Counted from the first letter of the stretch, positions 51,394 through 61,167 are shown. The stretch: DNA of 64,000 bases from an uncultured Paracoccaceae bacterium (GCA_937872465.1 CALMSR010000073.1:1-64000); one strand, 5' to 3'. Made by a program: numbers and translations. The notes: a model not told the origin generated them from the sequence alone.

Positions 51394-54300
51394 ATGCATC
51401 TGCTGGCGGCGAGCCCCGGCGCGATCTCCGACGGAAGCGAGCCGGTCGACCCGGACCAGACACCGGCCGATGTGGTCTTCATCTCCGCGGCGGATTCCGA
51501 ACTCGCCCAGTTCGCCGCCGCGCGGGCGGCCATGGGATCCGCGGCACCGGACCTCAGACTCGCGCATCTCGCCTGGCTCGCGCATCCCTATTCGGTCGAT
51601 CTCTATCTCGACAAGACCGCGCGGCGATCCCGGCTCGTGATCGTCCGCCTGCTCGGCGGCGCGGCCTATTGGCGCTACGGGATCGAGCAATTCTCCATCC
51701 GTCTCGCCGAAGCCGGCGTCCCGCTCGCGATCCTGCCGGGCGACGACCGGCCGGATGCCGAACTGCGCGCCGCCTCGAGTGTCGGCGATGCGGATTGGGA
51801 GGAGCTTCTCGCCTGCTGCGTCGAGGGCGGGCCGGAGAATGCCGCGACCTTCCTGCATCTCGCGAACCACATGCTCGGCCGGGGCCCCCGCCCGCCGGCG
51901 GCGCGGCCGCTGCTGCGGGCCGGCTATTACTGGCCGGGTGCCGCGATGGCCGATGCGGAAACCCTCGCCGGGAACTGGCGGCCGGAGGCCCCGGTGGTGG
52001 CCCTGGTCTTCTACCGGGCGCTCCTGCAGGGCGCGGGCCTGCAGCCCGTGGACCGCATGATCGCGGCGCTGCAGGCGCGGGGCCTGAACCCGCTGCCGGT
52101 CTACGTGGCTTCGCTCAAGGACAGCGTTTCCGCCGCCACGCTCGGCCATATCTTCGATCGGACGCCACCCGATCTCGTGCTGAACGCGACGAGCTTCGCG
52201 GTCTCCTCTCCCGATGCCGCTGCCTGGGGAGGCGAGAGGGCGCCGACGGTTCTCGACGTCGGCGGCCGGCCGGTGATCCAGATCGTGCTCGCGACCGGCA
52301 CCGAGGCCGATTGGGTCGAGGGCGAGCGCGGCCTCGCGCCGCGCGACATCGCCATGAACGTGGCGCTTCCGGAGGTCGACGGCCGGATCCTCTCCCGCGC
52401 CGTGAGCTTCAAGGGCGAGGCCTGGCGCGACGAGGCCACCCAATGCACGATCGCGGCCTATCGCGCCCGCGACGACCGCATCGCCTTCGCCGCCGATCTC
52501 GCCGCGGCCTGGGTCACGCTGGGGCGCGCCCGGCCCGCCGACCGGCGCGTCGCGCTGGTGCTGGCGAATTATCCCAACAAGGACGGGCGTCTCGCCAATG
52601 GCGTCGGGCTCGACACGCCGGCGTCGACGGTGGCGGTCCTCGACGCGCTCCGGGCCGCCGGCTACCATGTGGAGGATGCGCCGCGGGACGCCGCGGCGCT
52701 GATGGAGGCGATCCTCGCGGGGCCGACCAACTGGCTGACCGACCGCGCCGATCGCAGCGGCGGCGAGCGGCTTTCACTCGACAGCTATGCTATCTTTTTC
52801 AACGCCTTGCCGCCACGGGTTCGCGAGGCGGTCGAGGATCGCTGGGGGCCGCCCTCGGCGGACCCGTTCTTCGTCGACGGCGCATTCGCCCTGTCGATCC
52901 TGCGCTATGGCAACGTCGCGGTCGGGGTGCAGCCGGCGCGTGGCTACAACATCGACCCCGAAGCGACCTATCACGCGCCGGATCTGGTTCCGCCGCACAA
53001 TTATTTCGCGTTCTATGCCTGGCTCAGGGCGAGTTTCGCGACGAATGCCGTCGTCCACCTGGGAAAGCACGGCAATCTCGAATGGCTGCCGGGCAAGGCC
53101 GTCGCGCTGTCCTCCGAATGCTTCCCCGAGGCGGTTCTCGGGCCGATGCCGCATCTCTATCCCTTCATCGTCAACGATCCCGGCGAGGGCACCCAGGCCA
53201 AGCGACGCGCCCAGGCGGTGATCCTCGACCATCTCACCCCGCCCATGACCCGCGCCGAGAGCTATGGCCCGCTGCGCGACCTCGAGGCGCTGGTGGACGA
53301 GTATTACCAGGCGGCCGGGGTGGACCCGCGCCGGATCGCGCATCTGCGGGGCGAGATCCTCACGCTGATGTCCGCGACCGGCCTCGACCTCGATGCCGGG
53401 GTCACCGATGCGGGCGACGACGACCACCGCTTCAAGAAGCTCGACGCCTATCTCTGCGAACTCAAGGAAAGCCAGATCCGCGACGGCCTCCACGTCTTCG
53501 GCCGGAGCCCCGAAGGCATCCAGGAACGCGACCTCGCGATCGCGCTGCTGCGGGTGCCGCGCGGCGACGGCAAGGCCGCCGATGCCTCCCTCATTCGCGC
53601 CATCGCCGCCGATCTCGGCGTGAGCGCGGGCGGCTTCGACCCGCTCGACTGCGATCTCGGCGCGCCCTGGACCGGGCCACGCCCCGCGACCCTGGAAACC
53701 GCGAGCGATGAGCTTTGGCGCACCGCCGGCGACACGGTCGAGCGCCTTGAAGCGCTCGCAGCGCAACTCGTCGACCGGCCGGAGCGGCTGAGCGAGCGGA
53801 TGCAGCAGACCGGCGCGGTGATCGGGACGCTTCAGGCGACGGTCCTGCCCGCCCTGCGCGCCTGCGGCCGGCGCGAGATCGCCGCGATGCTCGACGGGCT
53901 CGATGGCCGATTCATCGCGCCCGGACCTTCCGGCGCGCCCACCCGCGGACGGCTCGACGTCCTGCCCACGGGGCGCAACTTCTTCTCCGTCGACAGCCGC
54001 GCGATCCCGACCCGCGCGGCCTGGGCCCTGGGCTGGAAGTCGGCCTGCCGGCTCGTCGAGCGCCATGCCCAGGAACAGGGCGACTGGCCCAGGGTCATGG
54101 CGATCACCGCCTGGGGCACCGCCAACATGCGCACCGGGGGCGACGACATCGCCCAGGCGCTGGCGCTCATGGGTGCGCGGCCGCTCTGGGACGCGATGAG
54201 CGGCCGCGTCACCGGCTTCAAGATCCTGCCCGCAGGCACCCTCGGGCGCCCGCGCGTGGACGTGACGCTGCGGGTCTCGGGCTTCTTCCGCGATGCCTTC

Positions 54301-55122
54301 CCCGCCCAGATGGATCTCGTCGCCAGCGCGGCGCGCGCGATCATGGACCTCGACGAGCCGGCCGACATCAATCCGGCGGCGGCGCGCTATCGCGTCGAGG
54401 CGGCGCGGGAGGGTGCGGAGCGCGCCGGATGGCGGGTCTTCGGCTCCAGGCCGGGCGCCTATGGCGCGGGCCTCCAGGCGATGATCGACGAGCGGCTCTG
54501 GAACGACCGCGCCGATCTCGGGCGGGCCTATCTCGAGTGGAGCGGCTATGCCTATGGCGCGGGCACCGATGGCGCCGAGGCTCGCGGGGCCCTGTCCGAC
54601 CGGCTCGCGCGGGTACAGGCGGTCGTGCAGAACCAGGACAACCGCGAGCACGACTTGCTCGATTCCGACGATTACTACCAATTCGAGGGCGGCATGGCGG
54701 CCGCGATCGAAAGCCTGGGCGGCAGGGCGCCCGCCATCTACCACAACGATCATTCGCGCCCCGAACGCCCGGTCATCCGCACCCTCGACGAGGAGATCGG
54801 CCGCGTGGTCCGCGCCCGCGCCGTCAATCCGAAATGGATCGCCGGGGTGAAGCGCCACGGCTACAAGGGCGCCTTCGAGATCGCCGCGACGGTCGATTAC
54901 CTCTTCGCCTTCGCCGCCACCACCGGCGCGGTCAAGAACCACCATTTCGACCTGGTCTACGAGGCCTATCTCGAGGATGCCGGGACCCGGGACTTCATCG
55001 CCGAGAACAACGCCCCCGCCCTGCGCGAGATCGCCGAGCGCCTGGCCGAGGCGATCGACCGCGGCCTCTGGCGCCCGAGGTCGAATTCCGCGGGGCTCCA
55101 CCTCAAGGCCCTGACGCAGTGA
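51394..55122 (+). CDS. cobN: Cobaltochelatase subunit CobN
   Basis: A 1242-aa large subunit of the ATP-dependent aerobic cobaltochelatase, inserting Co2+ into hydrogenobyrinate a,c-diamide. Family stretches: VVHLGKHGNLEWLPGKAVAL, PFIVNDPGEGTQAKRRAQAV, LPTGRNFFSVDSRAIPTRAA and the C-terminal HDLLDSDDYYQFEGGMAAAI. It needs CobS and CobT, which are not in this window. Begins 1 bp after cobW. Length is normal for alphaproteobacteria. Confidence 0.96.
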   Translation: MHLLAASPGAISDGSEPVDPDQTPADVVFISAADSELAQFAAARAAMGSAAPDLRLAHLAWLAHPYSVDLYLDKTARRSRLVIVRLLGGAAYWRYGIEQFSIRLAEAGVPLAILPGDDRPDAELRAASSVGDADWEELLACCVEGGPENAATFLHLANHMLGRGPRPPAARPLLRAGYYWPGAAMADAETLAGNWRPEAPVVALVFYRALLQGAGLQPVDRMIAALQARGLNPLPVYVASLKDSVSAATLGHIFDRTPPDLVLNATSFAVSSPDAAAWGGERAPTVLDVGGRPVIQIVLATGTEADWVEGERGLAPRDIAMNVALPEVDGRILSRAVSFKGEAWRDEATQCTIAAYRARDDRIAFAADLAAAWVTLGRARPADRRVALVLANYPNKDGRLANGVGLDTPASTVAVLDALRAAGYHVEDAPRDAAALMEAILAGPTNWLTDRADRSGGERLSLDSYAIFFNALPPRVREAVEDRWGPPSADPFFVDGAFALSILRYGNVAVGVQPARGYNIDPEATYHAPDLVPPHNYFAFYAWLRASFATNAVVHLGKHGNLEWLPGKAVALSSECFPEAVLGPMPHLYPFIVNDPGEGTQAKRRAQAVILDHLTPPMTRAESYGPLRDLEALVDEYYQAAGVDPRRIAHLRGEILTLMSATGLDLDAGVTDAGDDDHRFKKLDAYLCELKESQIRDGLHVFGRSPEGIQERDLAIALLRVPRGDGKAADASLIRAIAADLGVSAGGFDPLDCDLGAPWTGPRPATLETASDELWRTAGDTVERLEALAAQLVDRPERLSERMQQTGAVIGTLQATVLPALRACGRREIAAMLDGLDGRFIAPGPSGAPTRGRLDVLPTGRNFFSVDSRAIPTRAAWALGWKSACRLVERHAQEQGDWPRVMAITAWGTANMRTGGDDIAQALALMGARPLWDAMSGRVTGFKILPAGTLGRPRVDVTLRVSGFFRDAFPAQMDLVASAARAIMDLDEPADINPAAARYRVEAAREGAERAGWRVFGSRPGAYGAGLQAMIDERLWNDRADLGRAYLEWSGYAYGAGTDGAEARGALSDRLARVQAVVQNQDNREHDLLDSDDYYQFEGGMAAAIESLGGRAPAIYHNDHSRPERPVIRTLDEEIGRVVRARAVNPKWIAGVKRHGYKGAFEIAATVDYLFAFAATTGAVKNHHFDLVYEAYLEDAGTRDFIAENNAPALREIAERLAEAIDRGLWRPRSNSAGLHLKALTQ

Positions 55123-55224
55123 CGCGCGGCCGATGCCGGGCGGCGTCACGCCCTCGCCCATTCCGCCCCGAGAATGCTATGACTCGCCGCACCAGACATG
55201 TGCCCCTCAGGACAGGCTGACAGG

Positions 55225-55833
55225 ATGACCGACGACCCCGACCGCCACGCCACGAAGATGAAGAAGAAAAAGGCCGCCCGCGAAAAGATCATGGCGGGCA
55301 AGACCGAGGAAAAGGGCCTCGTCATCGTCCATACCGGCAAGGGCAAGGGCAAGTCCTCGGCCGCCTTCGGCATGATCTTCCGCTGCATCGCCCACGGGAT
55401 GCCCTGCGCCGTCGTGCAATTCATCAAGGGCGCCATGAGCACCGGCGAACGCGACCTGATCACCGCGCATTTCGGCGAGATCTGCGCCTTCCACACGATG
55501 GGCGAAGGCTTCACCTGGGAGACCCAGGACAAGTCCCGCGACATCGAGATGGCCCGCGCGGCCTGGGAGAAGGCGAAGGAGCTGATCGCGGATTCGGCAA
55601 ACCGCATGGTCCTGCTCGACGAGATCAACATCGCGCTGCGCTACGATTATCTCGACCTGGGCGAGGTTGTGGACTTCCTGAAGACCGCGAAGCCGCCCAT
55701 GACCCATGTCGTGCTGACCGGGCGCAACGCTAGGGAAGAGCTGATCGAGGTCGCCGATCTCGTCACCGAGATGGAACTCGTCAAGCATCCCTTCCGCTCC
55801 GGCGTGAAGGCGCAGGCCGGCGTGGAGTTCTGA
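55225..55833 (+). CDS. cobO: Cob(I)yrinate a,c-diamide adenosyltransferase
   Basis: A 202-aa BtuR/CobO-type ATP:corrinoid adenosyltransferase. P-loop VIVHTGKGKGKSSAAFGMIF, then RMVLLDEINIALRYDYLDLG and HVVLTGRNAREELIEVADLV. The N-terminus is lysine-rich (MKKKKAAREKI). ATG 55225 gives the usual start. 102 bp separate it from cobN and 3 bp from cobQ. Confidence 0.95.
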   Translation: MTDDPDRHATKMKKKKAAREKIMAGKTEEKGLVIVHTGKGKGKSSAAFGMIFRCIAHGMPCAVVQFIKGAMSTGERDLITAHFGEICAFHTMGEGFTWETQDKSRDIEMARAAWEKAKELIADSANRMVLLDEINIALRYDYLDLGEVVDFLKTAKPPMTHVVLTGRNAREELIEVADLVTEMELVKHPFRSGVKAQAGVEF

Positions 55834-55836
55834 CCC

Positions 55837-57366
55837 TTGCCCGCGGCGCTGATGATCCAGGGCGCGGGCTCGAACGTCGGCAAGTCGATGATCGTCGCGG
55901 GCCTCTGCCGCGCCTTCGCGCGGAAGGGCCTTCGCGTCGCGCCCTTCAAGCCGCAGAACATGTCCAACAACGCCGCGGTCACCGCGGACGGCGGCGAGAT
56001 CGGCCGCGCCCAGGCGCTTCAGGCGCTCGCCTGCGGGCGCGAGCCGCTGACGGACATGAACCCGGTCCTGCTGAAGCCCGAGACCGATTCCGGCGCCCAG
56101 GTGATCGTCCAGGGCCGCCGGCTCGCGACGGTGCGCGCCCGCGACTATGCCTCCCTGAAGCCGCAATTGCTGGCGGCGGTCATGGAGAGCTTCGCCCGGC
56201 TCCGCGCCGGGGCCGATCTCGTCGTTGTCGAGGGCGCCGGCAGCCCGGCCGAGATCAACCTGCGCGCCGGCGACATCGCCAACATGGGCTTCGCCCGCGC
56301 CGCCCGTCTCCCGGTGCTGCTCGTCGGCGACATCGACCGCGGCGGCGTCATCGCGCAGATCGTGGGCACGCGGATCGTGCTCGATCCCGAGGATCGCGCG
56401 CTGATCCGGGGCTTCATCGTCAACAAGTTCCGCGGCGACCCGGCGCTCTTCGCCGAAGGCTACCGCATGATCGAGAGCCGCAGCGGCTGGCGTGGCTACG
56501 GCCTGCTGCCGTGGTTCGCCGATGCGCGCAAGCTGCCGGCCGAGGATTCGCTGGACATGGCCGCGTCGGGCGAGGGCAGCGGGCTGCGCATCGTCTGCCC
56601 TGCCCTCTCGCGCATCGCCAATTTCGACGATCTCGACCCGCTGCGCCTCGAACCCGGCATCCGGTTCGACATGATCCTGCCCGGCGCCCCGCTGCCCGGG
56701 GATGCGGATCTGGTGATCCTTCCCGGCACCAAATCGACCCGCGGCGACCTGGACTTCCTGCGGGCACAGGGCTGGGACATCGACATCGCCGCCCATGTCC
56801 GGCGCGGCGGCGCGGTCCTCGGCCTCTGCGGCGGCTACCAGATGCTGGGCCGAAGGATCCACGACCCGGACGGGCTCGAAGGCCCGCCGGGCGAGATGCC
56901 GGGTCTCGGGCTGCTCGACGTCGCCACGCTGATGCGCCCCGAAAAACGCCTCGCGCGGGTCACCGCGACCCATGCCGCCACGGGCACGGCGCTCGACGGC
57001 TACGAGATCCATCTCGGCCACACCGACGGGCCCGACTGCGCCCGCCCCTTCGCGCGGATCGGCGCCCGCGAGGAAGGCGCGACCTCAGCGGACGGCAGGA
57101 TCGCCGGCACATATCTGCACGGGCTCTTCGCCTCCGACGGATTTCGCACCGGGTTTCTCGGCGGCCTCGGCGCTCCCGCCTCCGCCTTCCGCTACGGCGC
57201 CACGGTCCAGGCGACGCTCGACCGGCTCGCCGACCATCTCGAGGCGCATCTCGACACCGACGGGATCCTCGCGCTCGCGCGGCAGGATCAGCCGAGCGCC
57301 GCGCGCAACCGCCGCCACTCCGGTTCCGGCCCCGGGATTCCCAGCCGCAGCCAGCCGGGCGCATAG
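55837..57366 (+). CDS. cobQ: Adenosylcobyric acid synthase
   Basis: A 509-aa glutamine-dependent amidase for side chains b, d, e and g. N-terminal IQGAGSNVGKSMIVAGLCR and FKPQNMSNNAAVT; C-terminal GATase with LGLCGGYQMLGRRIHDPDGL (catalytic Cys). The frame opens at TTG 55837; an ATG at 55852 is the main alternative and would remove five residues. Its last 79 bp run into the convergent cobC gene, so the C-terminal tail (RNRRHSGSGPGIPSRSQPGA) is probably unconserved overhang. Confidence 0.93.
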   Translation: MPAALMIQGAGSNVGKSMIVAGLCRAFARKGLRVAPFKPQNMSNNAAVTADGGEIGRAQALQALACGREPLTDMNPVLLKPETDSGAQVIVQGRRLATVRARDYASLKPQLLAAVMESFARLRAGADLVVVEGAGSPAEINLRAGDIANMGFARAARLPVLLVGDIDRGGVIAQIVGTRIVLDPEDRALIRGFIVNKFRGDPALFAEGYRMIESRSGWRGYGLLPWFADARKLPAEDSLDMAASGEGSGLRIVCPALSRIANFDDLDPLRLEPGIRFDMILPGAPLPGDADLVILPGTKSTRGDLDFLRAQGWDIDIAAHVRRGGAVLGLCGGYQMLGRRIHDPDGLEGPPGEMPGLGLLDVATLMRPEKRLARVTATHAATGTALDGYEIHLGHTDGPDCARPFARIGAREEGATSADGRIAGTYLHGLFASDGFRTGFLGGLGAPASAFRYGATVQATLDRLADHLEAHLDTDGILALARQDQPSAARNRRHSGSGPGIPSRSQPGA

Positions 57367-58283
57367 TCGAAGCTCCGCGTCCAGATCCGCTGGCCTGCCA
57401 GCATCGCCTGCACGGCCCCCGCGTCGCCGACATCGAAGAGCCGGAAGAGCGCGGTCCCGCCGAGCAGGCGCCATCCCGCCGAAGCCGCCATGTCGTCGAG
57501 CCGCACCGCATCCTGCGCGAGCCTTGCGATCATCCGCTCGCGCCACGCATCGTCGGCGAGCGCCGCGGTTCCGACCGCCAGCGCCGGCCCGCTGACCGGC
57601 CAGGGTCCGGCGAGGCCCGCGAGCCCCGCAAGGAGCGTCTCCGCACCGATCGCGAATCCCAGCCGCAGGCCGGCGAGACCGTAGAACTTCCCGAAGGAGC
57701 GAAGCACCAGGACATTCGCCCTCCCGGCACCGCGAACCACCGAGAGCTCCGGATGCGGATCGGCGAAGCTCTCGTCGATGACCAGCAACCCGACCGTATC
57801 CGCCAGGTCGCTCAACCGTTCGGGGGGAAGCCGCCGCCCGTCGGGATTGTTGGGATTGACGACGATTGCGATATCGCTCCCGGAGAGCCCCCGCGGCTCG
57901 GTCGCGCGTTCGACATGCCAGCCGCCGGAAAGGAAGGCGGCCGCGTACTCGTTGTAGGTCGGGCCGAGGATGGCCGCCCTGCCCGCCCCGGCGAGCCGCG
58001 GCAGCAACTGGATCGCCGCCTGAGCCCCGGCCAGGGGAAGGATCGGCCAGTCCGTGCCATAGGCCCGCCGCGCCGCGGCGACGAGCCTCGCCGAGGCCGC
58101 GGCGGTCGGGAGCTCGCGCCAATGCTCGGGCCCGACGGCGGCGAGGAGATAGGGCCGGCGATTGATCCCGGTCGAGAGGTCGAGCCATTCCCCGCGCGCG
58201 CCGCCGAAACGCGCCGCCGCGGCCTCGATGTCGCCGCCATGCTGCCTCAATGGCACCGACCGGATCGCCGCCGGATCATGCAT
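57288..58283 (-). CDS. cobC: Threonine-phosphate decarboxylase (CobC/CobD-type aminotransferase fold)
   Basis: A 331-aa PLP enzyme that makes (R)-1-amino-2-propanol O-phosphate from L-threonine phosphate. Seen: PLRQHGGDIEAAAARFGG, WLDLSTGINRRPY, VVNPNNPDGRRLPPERL and VLRSFGKFYGLAGLRLGFAI with the PLP lysine. ATG 58283 starts at MHDPAAI; the longer frame has no conserved character. The 3' end overlaps cobQ by 79 bp. Followed upstream on the same strand by cbiB and a threonine kinase, giving a full aminopropanol arm. Histidinol-phosphate aminotransferase is the nearest alternative but context argues against it. Confidence 0.9.
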   Translation of the reverse strand: MHDPAAIRSVPLRQHGGDIEAAAARFGGARGEWLDLSTGINRRPYLLAAVGPEHWRELPTAAASARLVAAARRAYGTDWPILPLAGAQAAIQLLPRLAGAGRAAILGPTYNEYAAAFLSGGWHVERATEPRGLSGSDIAIVVNPNNPDGRRLPPERLSDLADTVGLLVIDESFADPHPELSVVRGAGRANVLVLRSFGKFYGLAGLRLGFAIGAETLLAGLAGLAGPWPVSGPALAVGTAALADDAWRERMIARLAQDAVRLDDMAASAGWRLLGGTALFRLFDVGDAGAVQAMLAGQRIWTRSFDYAPGWLRLGIPGPEPEWRRLRAALG

Positions 58284-58367
58284 CGACGCCTCGCCTCTCC
58301 CGCGCGCTGGACGCTCGGACCGCCGCGGCAATGTCCCGGCCGCCCGAATCGATTCCCTCCGAAGCCA

Positions 58368-59300
58368 TCAGAGCAGGGCGAGCGCGAGCAGCACCAGCGC
58401 CACGCCGATCCCCATGCGCCGGTAGAGCTTCAGACCCGCCAGCAGCTCGTCGGCGCCGGGATCGCGGGCCCCGCCGTTCAGCCAGGGCTCCTCCGCCACG
58501 ACCGCGCCATAAATCCGCGGCCCGGAAAGCCGGACCCCGACGGCGCCCGCCATCGCCGCTTCCGGCCAGCCCGCATTCGGCGAGCGATGCCGGCGCGCGT
58601 CGGCACCGACGATCCGGGCGACCTGCCCCGGACGCCCGGATGCGAGCGCGAAGAGCCCCGCCGTGATCCGCGCCGGCAGCCAGTTGGCCAGGTCGTCCAG
58701 CCGTGCCGCCACCCTGCCGAATTCCGCATGGCGCGGGGTCCGGTGGCCGATCATGCTGTCGAGCGTGTTGATCGCTTTGTATCCCGCGATCCCCGGCAGG
58801 CCGAGGAGCACGCCCCAGAAGAGCGGCGCCACCACCCCGTCCGACGCATTCTCGGCAAGGCTCTCGAGGGCCGCGCGCGAGACGCCCTGCAGGTCCAGGG
58901 CATCCGTCTCGCGCCCCACGATCTTCGCGACCTCCTGCCGGGCCTGCACCAGATCGTCCTCCACCAGCCGCCGCGCGACGGCCGCCACGTGTTCGTGGAG
59001 CGACCGCGCCGCCACGAAAGGCGCCGCCAGCACCCCGGAAAGCACCATCCCGAGCCAGCCGTCCGGGAGGAATTGCGTCAGCATCCAGGCCGCAGCCGCG
59101 ACCGAGGCCGTCACCACGAAAGTCACCACGCCACCCGCGGCGATGCGCAGCCGGCCCGGGCGGTTCAGCCACGCCTCGGACCATGTGATGGCCGTCCCGA
59201 TCCAGGTCACGGGATGGCCGATGCGGCGGTAGAGCCCCTCGGGCCAGCCGAACACGGCCTCCAGCCCGAGCGCGAAGAGCATCGCCCCGGCGCTCAGCAT
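58368..59300 (-). CDS. cbiB: Adenosylcobinamide-phosphate synthase (CbiB/CobD)
   Basis: A 310-aa integral membrane enzyme attaching aminopropanol phosphate to cobyric acid. Typical: HPVTWIGTAITWSEAWLNRP, LESLAENASDGVVAPLFWG and GYKAINTLDSMIGHRTPRHA. Several membrane segments. ATG 59300 overlaps the kinase stop by 7 bp, so translation is coupled. 84 bp separate it from cobC. Confidence 0.94.
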   Translation of the reverse strand: MLSAGAMLFALGLEAVFGWPEGLYRRIGHPVTWIGTAITWSEAWLNRPGRLRIAAGGVVTFVVTASVAAAAWMLTQFLPDGWLGMVLSGVLAAPFVAARSLHEHVAAVARRLVEDDLVQARQEVAKIVGRETDALDLQGVSRAALESLAENASDGVVAPLFWGVLLGLPGIAGYKAINTLDSMIGHRTPRHAEFGRVAARLDDLANWLPARITAGLFALASGRPGQVARIVGADARRHRSPNAGWPEAAMAGAVGVRLSGPRIYGAVVAEEPWLNGGARDPGADELLAGLKLYRRMGIGVALVLLALALL

Positions 59301-60142
59301 GTGCCGCCGCCGCTCGAGAACCGCAGGACCTGCCGCAGGCCCCATTCCCGCAGCCGCTCCTCGACACCCGCCGGAACCGACCCCGGCCGGAAAAGCAGAC
59401 CGCGCGCGGATCCGGTATGCGCGGCGACGATCCCCAGGGCCCCGAATTCCTCCGCAAGCGCCCCGAGCCGTTCGAAGCCCGGCCGCCCGCGCCTCCGGGC
59501 ATTGCGCCTGGCCGATTCGAGCGCGAGCGCACCGAGGGCCGCGTGATCGCCGGCCGCCGCGGCCGACGACCAATCCGCGACCAGATCCTCGATTTCGGCA
59601 AAGTCCGCGTCGGCAGGATCGGTCCAGGTCGGACGGCCGAAGAATCCACCCACGATCTCGAACCGCGGCGGCTCCGCGAAGATGTCGAGCACGCGACCCT
59701 CGCGCGAGGCCCAGAGCAGGCGGCCCGCCCTCCGGTGCATCAGCGGATCGCTCGCCCCTTCGAGCCCGATGCAGAAACCGGCCTGCACCTCCGCCGGCAG
59801 CCGCGCGAAACCGCCCCGGGTCACGGCATCCGCCGCCGCGAGCAGTGACGCCGTCGAGGCCCCGGCGCCGCCGCCCGGCGGCATCGCGGCGCGAAGGCGC
59901 AGACGGCCGGCTGGCGGAGCGCCGTGCAACCGCCGGAAGAGCGCGACCAGCCGGGCGCGCGTGATCACCGCGCGCCCGTGCTGGTAGAGCGCAAAGCCCT
60001 CGCCCGCCGACCAGGAAGCGCGGACCGCGAGCCGGTCGCAGGGGAGCGTCACCAGCGCCACCGGGCCGTTCCTGCCGATCCGGCCCTGCAGGAACTCGCC
60101 GAAATGCCCCGCCACCCGCGCGGAATGCCACAGGGCGCTCAC
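59294..60142 (-). CDS. L-threonine kinase, GHMP superfamily (BluE/PduX-like)
   Basis: A 282-aa GHMP kinase predicted to phosphorylate L-threonine for the CobC step. The ATP loop is MPPGGGAGASTASLLAAADA; GHFGEFLQGRIGRNGPVALV is the substrate-side N-terminus seen in PduX/BluE proteins; the C-terminus has VAAHTGSARGLLFRPG. The gene lies between the DUF1636 gene (9-bp gap) and cbiB (7-bp overlap). Position next to cbiB and cobC supports the assignment over other GHMP kinases. Confidence 0.85.
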   Translation of the reverse strand: MSALWHSARVAGHFGEFLQGRIGRNGPVALVTLPCDRLAVRASWSAGEGFALYQHGRAVITRARLVALFRRLHGAPPAGRLRLRAAMPPGGGAGASTASLLAAADAVTRGGFARLPAEVQAGFCIGLEGASDPLMHRRAGRLLWASREGRVLDIFAEPPRFEIVGGFFGRPTWTDPADADFAEIEDLVADWSSAAAAGDHAALGALALESARRNARRRGRPGFERLGALAEEFGALGIVAAHTGSARGLLFRPGSVPAGVEERLREWGLRQVLRFSSGGGTC

Positions 60143-60151
60143 GCGGAATCC

Positions 60152-60529
60152 CTAGTCCCGCACTTCATGGGCGAGCGGCGGGATCCGGGCGACGAAATGG
60201 CCCTTCACGCCCTGCGGCCATTCCCGATAGGGAACGACGCCGGAAGCGCTCTCGCGGTGGCGCAGGGCATAGTCCACGATCGCCGCCGCATCCGCGCTCC
60301 CAGGTTCGAATCGGCCCAGCACATAGGCCATCTTGCCGGCGTCCGAGATGGCGACGTTGCAGCCGTGATCGCATCCCATCAGGCAGGCGACGCCGCGCAC
60401 CTCGATCCCCGGCGCAGCCCGCGCCGCCGAAGTCACCTCCGCGAGCAGCGCCGCACCGCCGCTGCCCTCGCCGGGCCGTTCCGGCTTGCCCGCGGTCCGG
60501 CAGGTCGTGCATACGGTGATTGTGGTCAT
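60152..60529 (-). CDS. DUF1636 family metal-binding protein
   Basis: A 125-aa thioredoxin-like ferredoxin-type protein. Cysteines occur as TVCTTCR (two) and GVACLMGCDHGCNVAIS (three), a layout suited to a 2Fe-2S cluster or another metal. DUF1636 members recur beside cobalamin genes in alphaproteobacteria, but their role is not established; an electron-transfer or metal-handling function in B12 synthesis is a guess. Head of the kinase-cbiB-cobC operon, divergent from cobU across 108 bp. Confidence 0.85.
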   Translation of the reverse strand: MTTITVCTTCRTAGKPERPGEGSGGAALLAEVTSAARAAPGIEVRGVACLMGCDHGCNVAISDAGKMAYVLGRFEPGSADAAAIVDYALRHRESASGVVPYREWPQGVKGHFVARIPPLAHEVRD

Positions 60530-60637
60530 GGTCCCGCCCGCCGCCGGAAGCTCCCGCGCGACCTAACCGCCCGCTCCGTCGAGGTAAAGACCGACCGATG
60601 AACTTGCAGTCCGAACGCTCCCGTCCCGTTCCGGCCC

Positions 60638-61165
60638 ATGGCTGAGATCGTCCTGGTGACGGGCGGCGCGCGGTCGGGCAAGAGCGACCACGCCGAGCGG
60701 CGCGCGGCGCAATTCGGCCTGACGGGCATCTATGTCGCCACCGCCCAGGCGTTCGATGCCGAAATGGAAGACCGCATCGCGCGGCACAGGATGCGGCGCG
60801 ACGGGTCCTGGCGCACCGAGGAAGCGCCGCTCGCCCTCGTCGAGGCCCTGCGCGCGACCGACGGCGAGGGCGTCCGGCTCGTGGATTGCCTGACGCTCTG
60901 GCTCAGCAACCTCATGGGCGCCGGCGCCGATCCCGCTTCGGAAGCCGATGCGCTGGCCGAATGCCTGCAGGCCCAGGCAAGCCCCGTCGTTCTGGTCACC
61001 AACGAGGTCGGACAGGGGATCGTGCCGGACAATCCGCTCGCGCGCGCGTTCCGCGATGCGGCCGGCCTGATGAACCAGCGCATCGCCCGGGTCGCGGGCG
61101 AGGTGGTGCTCGTGGTCGCCGGGCTGCCCGTGGTCCTGAAGTCCTCCGGACGCGCGGAGACCTGA
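60638..61165 (+). CDS. cobU: Adenosylcobinamide kinase / adenosylcobinamide-phosphate guanylyltransferase
   Basis: A 175-aa bifunctional enzyme (CobU, called CobP in alphaproteobacteria) activating the nucleotide loop. P-loop LVTGGARSGKSDHAERRA, guanylylation histidine in RIARHRMRRDGSWRTEE, DCLTLWLSNLM and VLVTNEVGQGIVPDNPLAR are all present. Transcribed alone toward nnrU (2-bp gap). CobS/CobT nucleotide-loop partners are not in the window. Confidence 0.95.
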   Translation: MAEIVLVTGGARSGKSDHAERRAAQFGLTGIYVATAQAFDAEMEDRIARHRMRRDGSWRTEEAPLALVEALRATDGEGVRLVDCLTLWLSNLMGAGADPASEADALAECLQAQASPVVLVTNEVGQGIVPDNPLARAFRDAAGLMNQRIARVAGEVVLVVAGLPVVLKSSGRAET

Positions 61166-61167
61166 CC

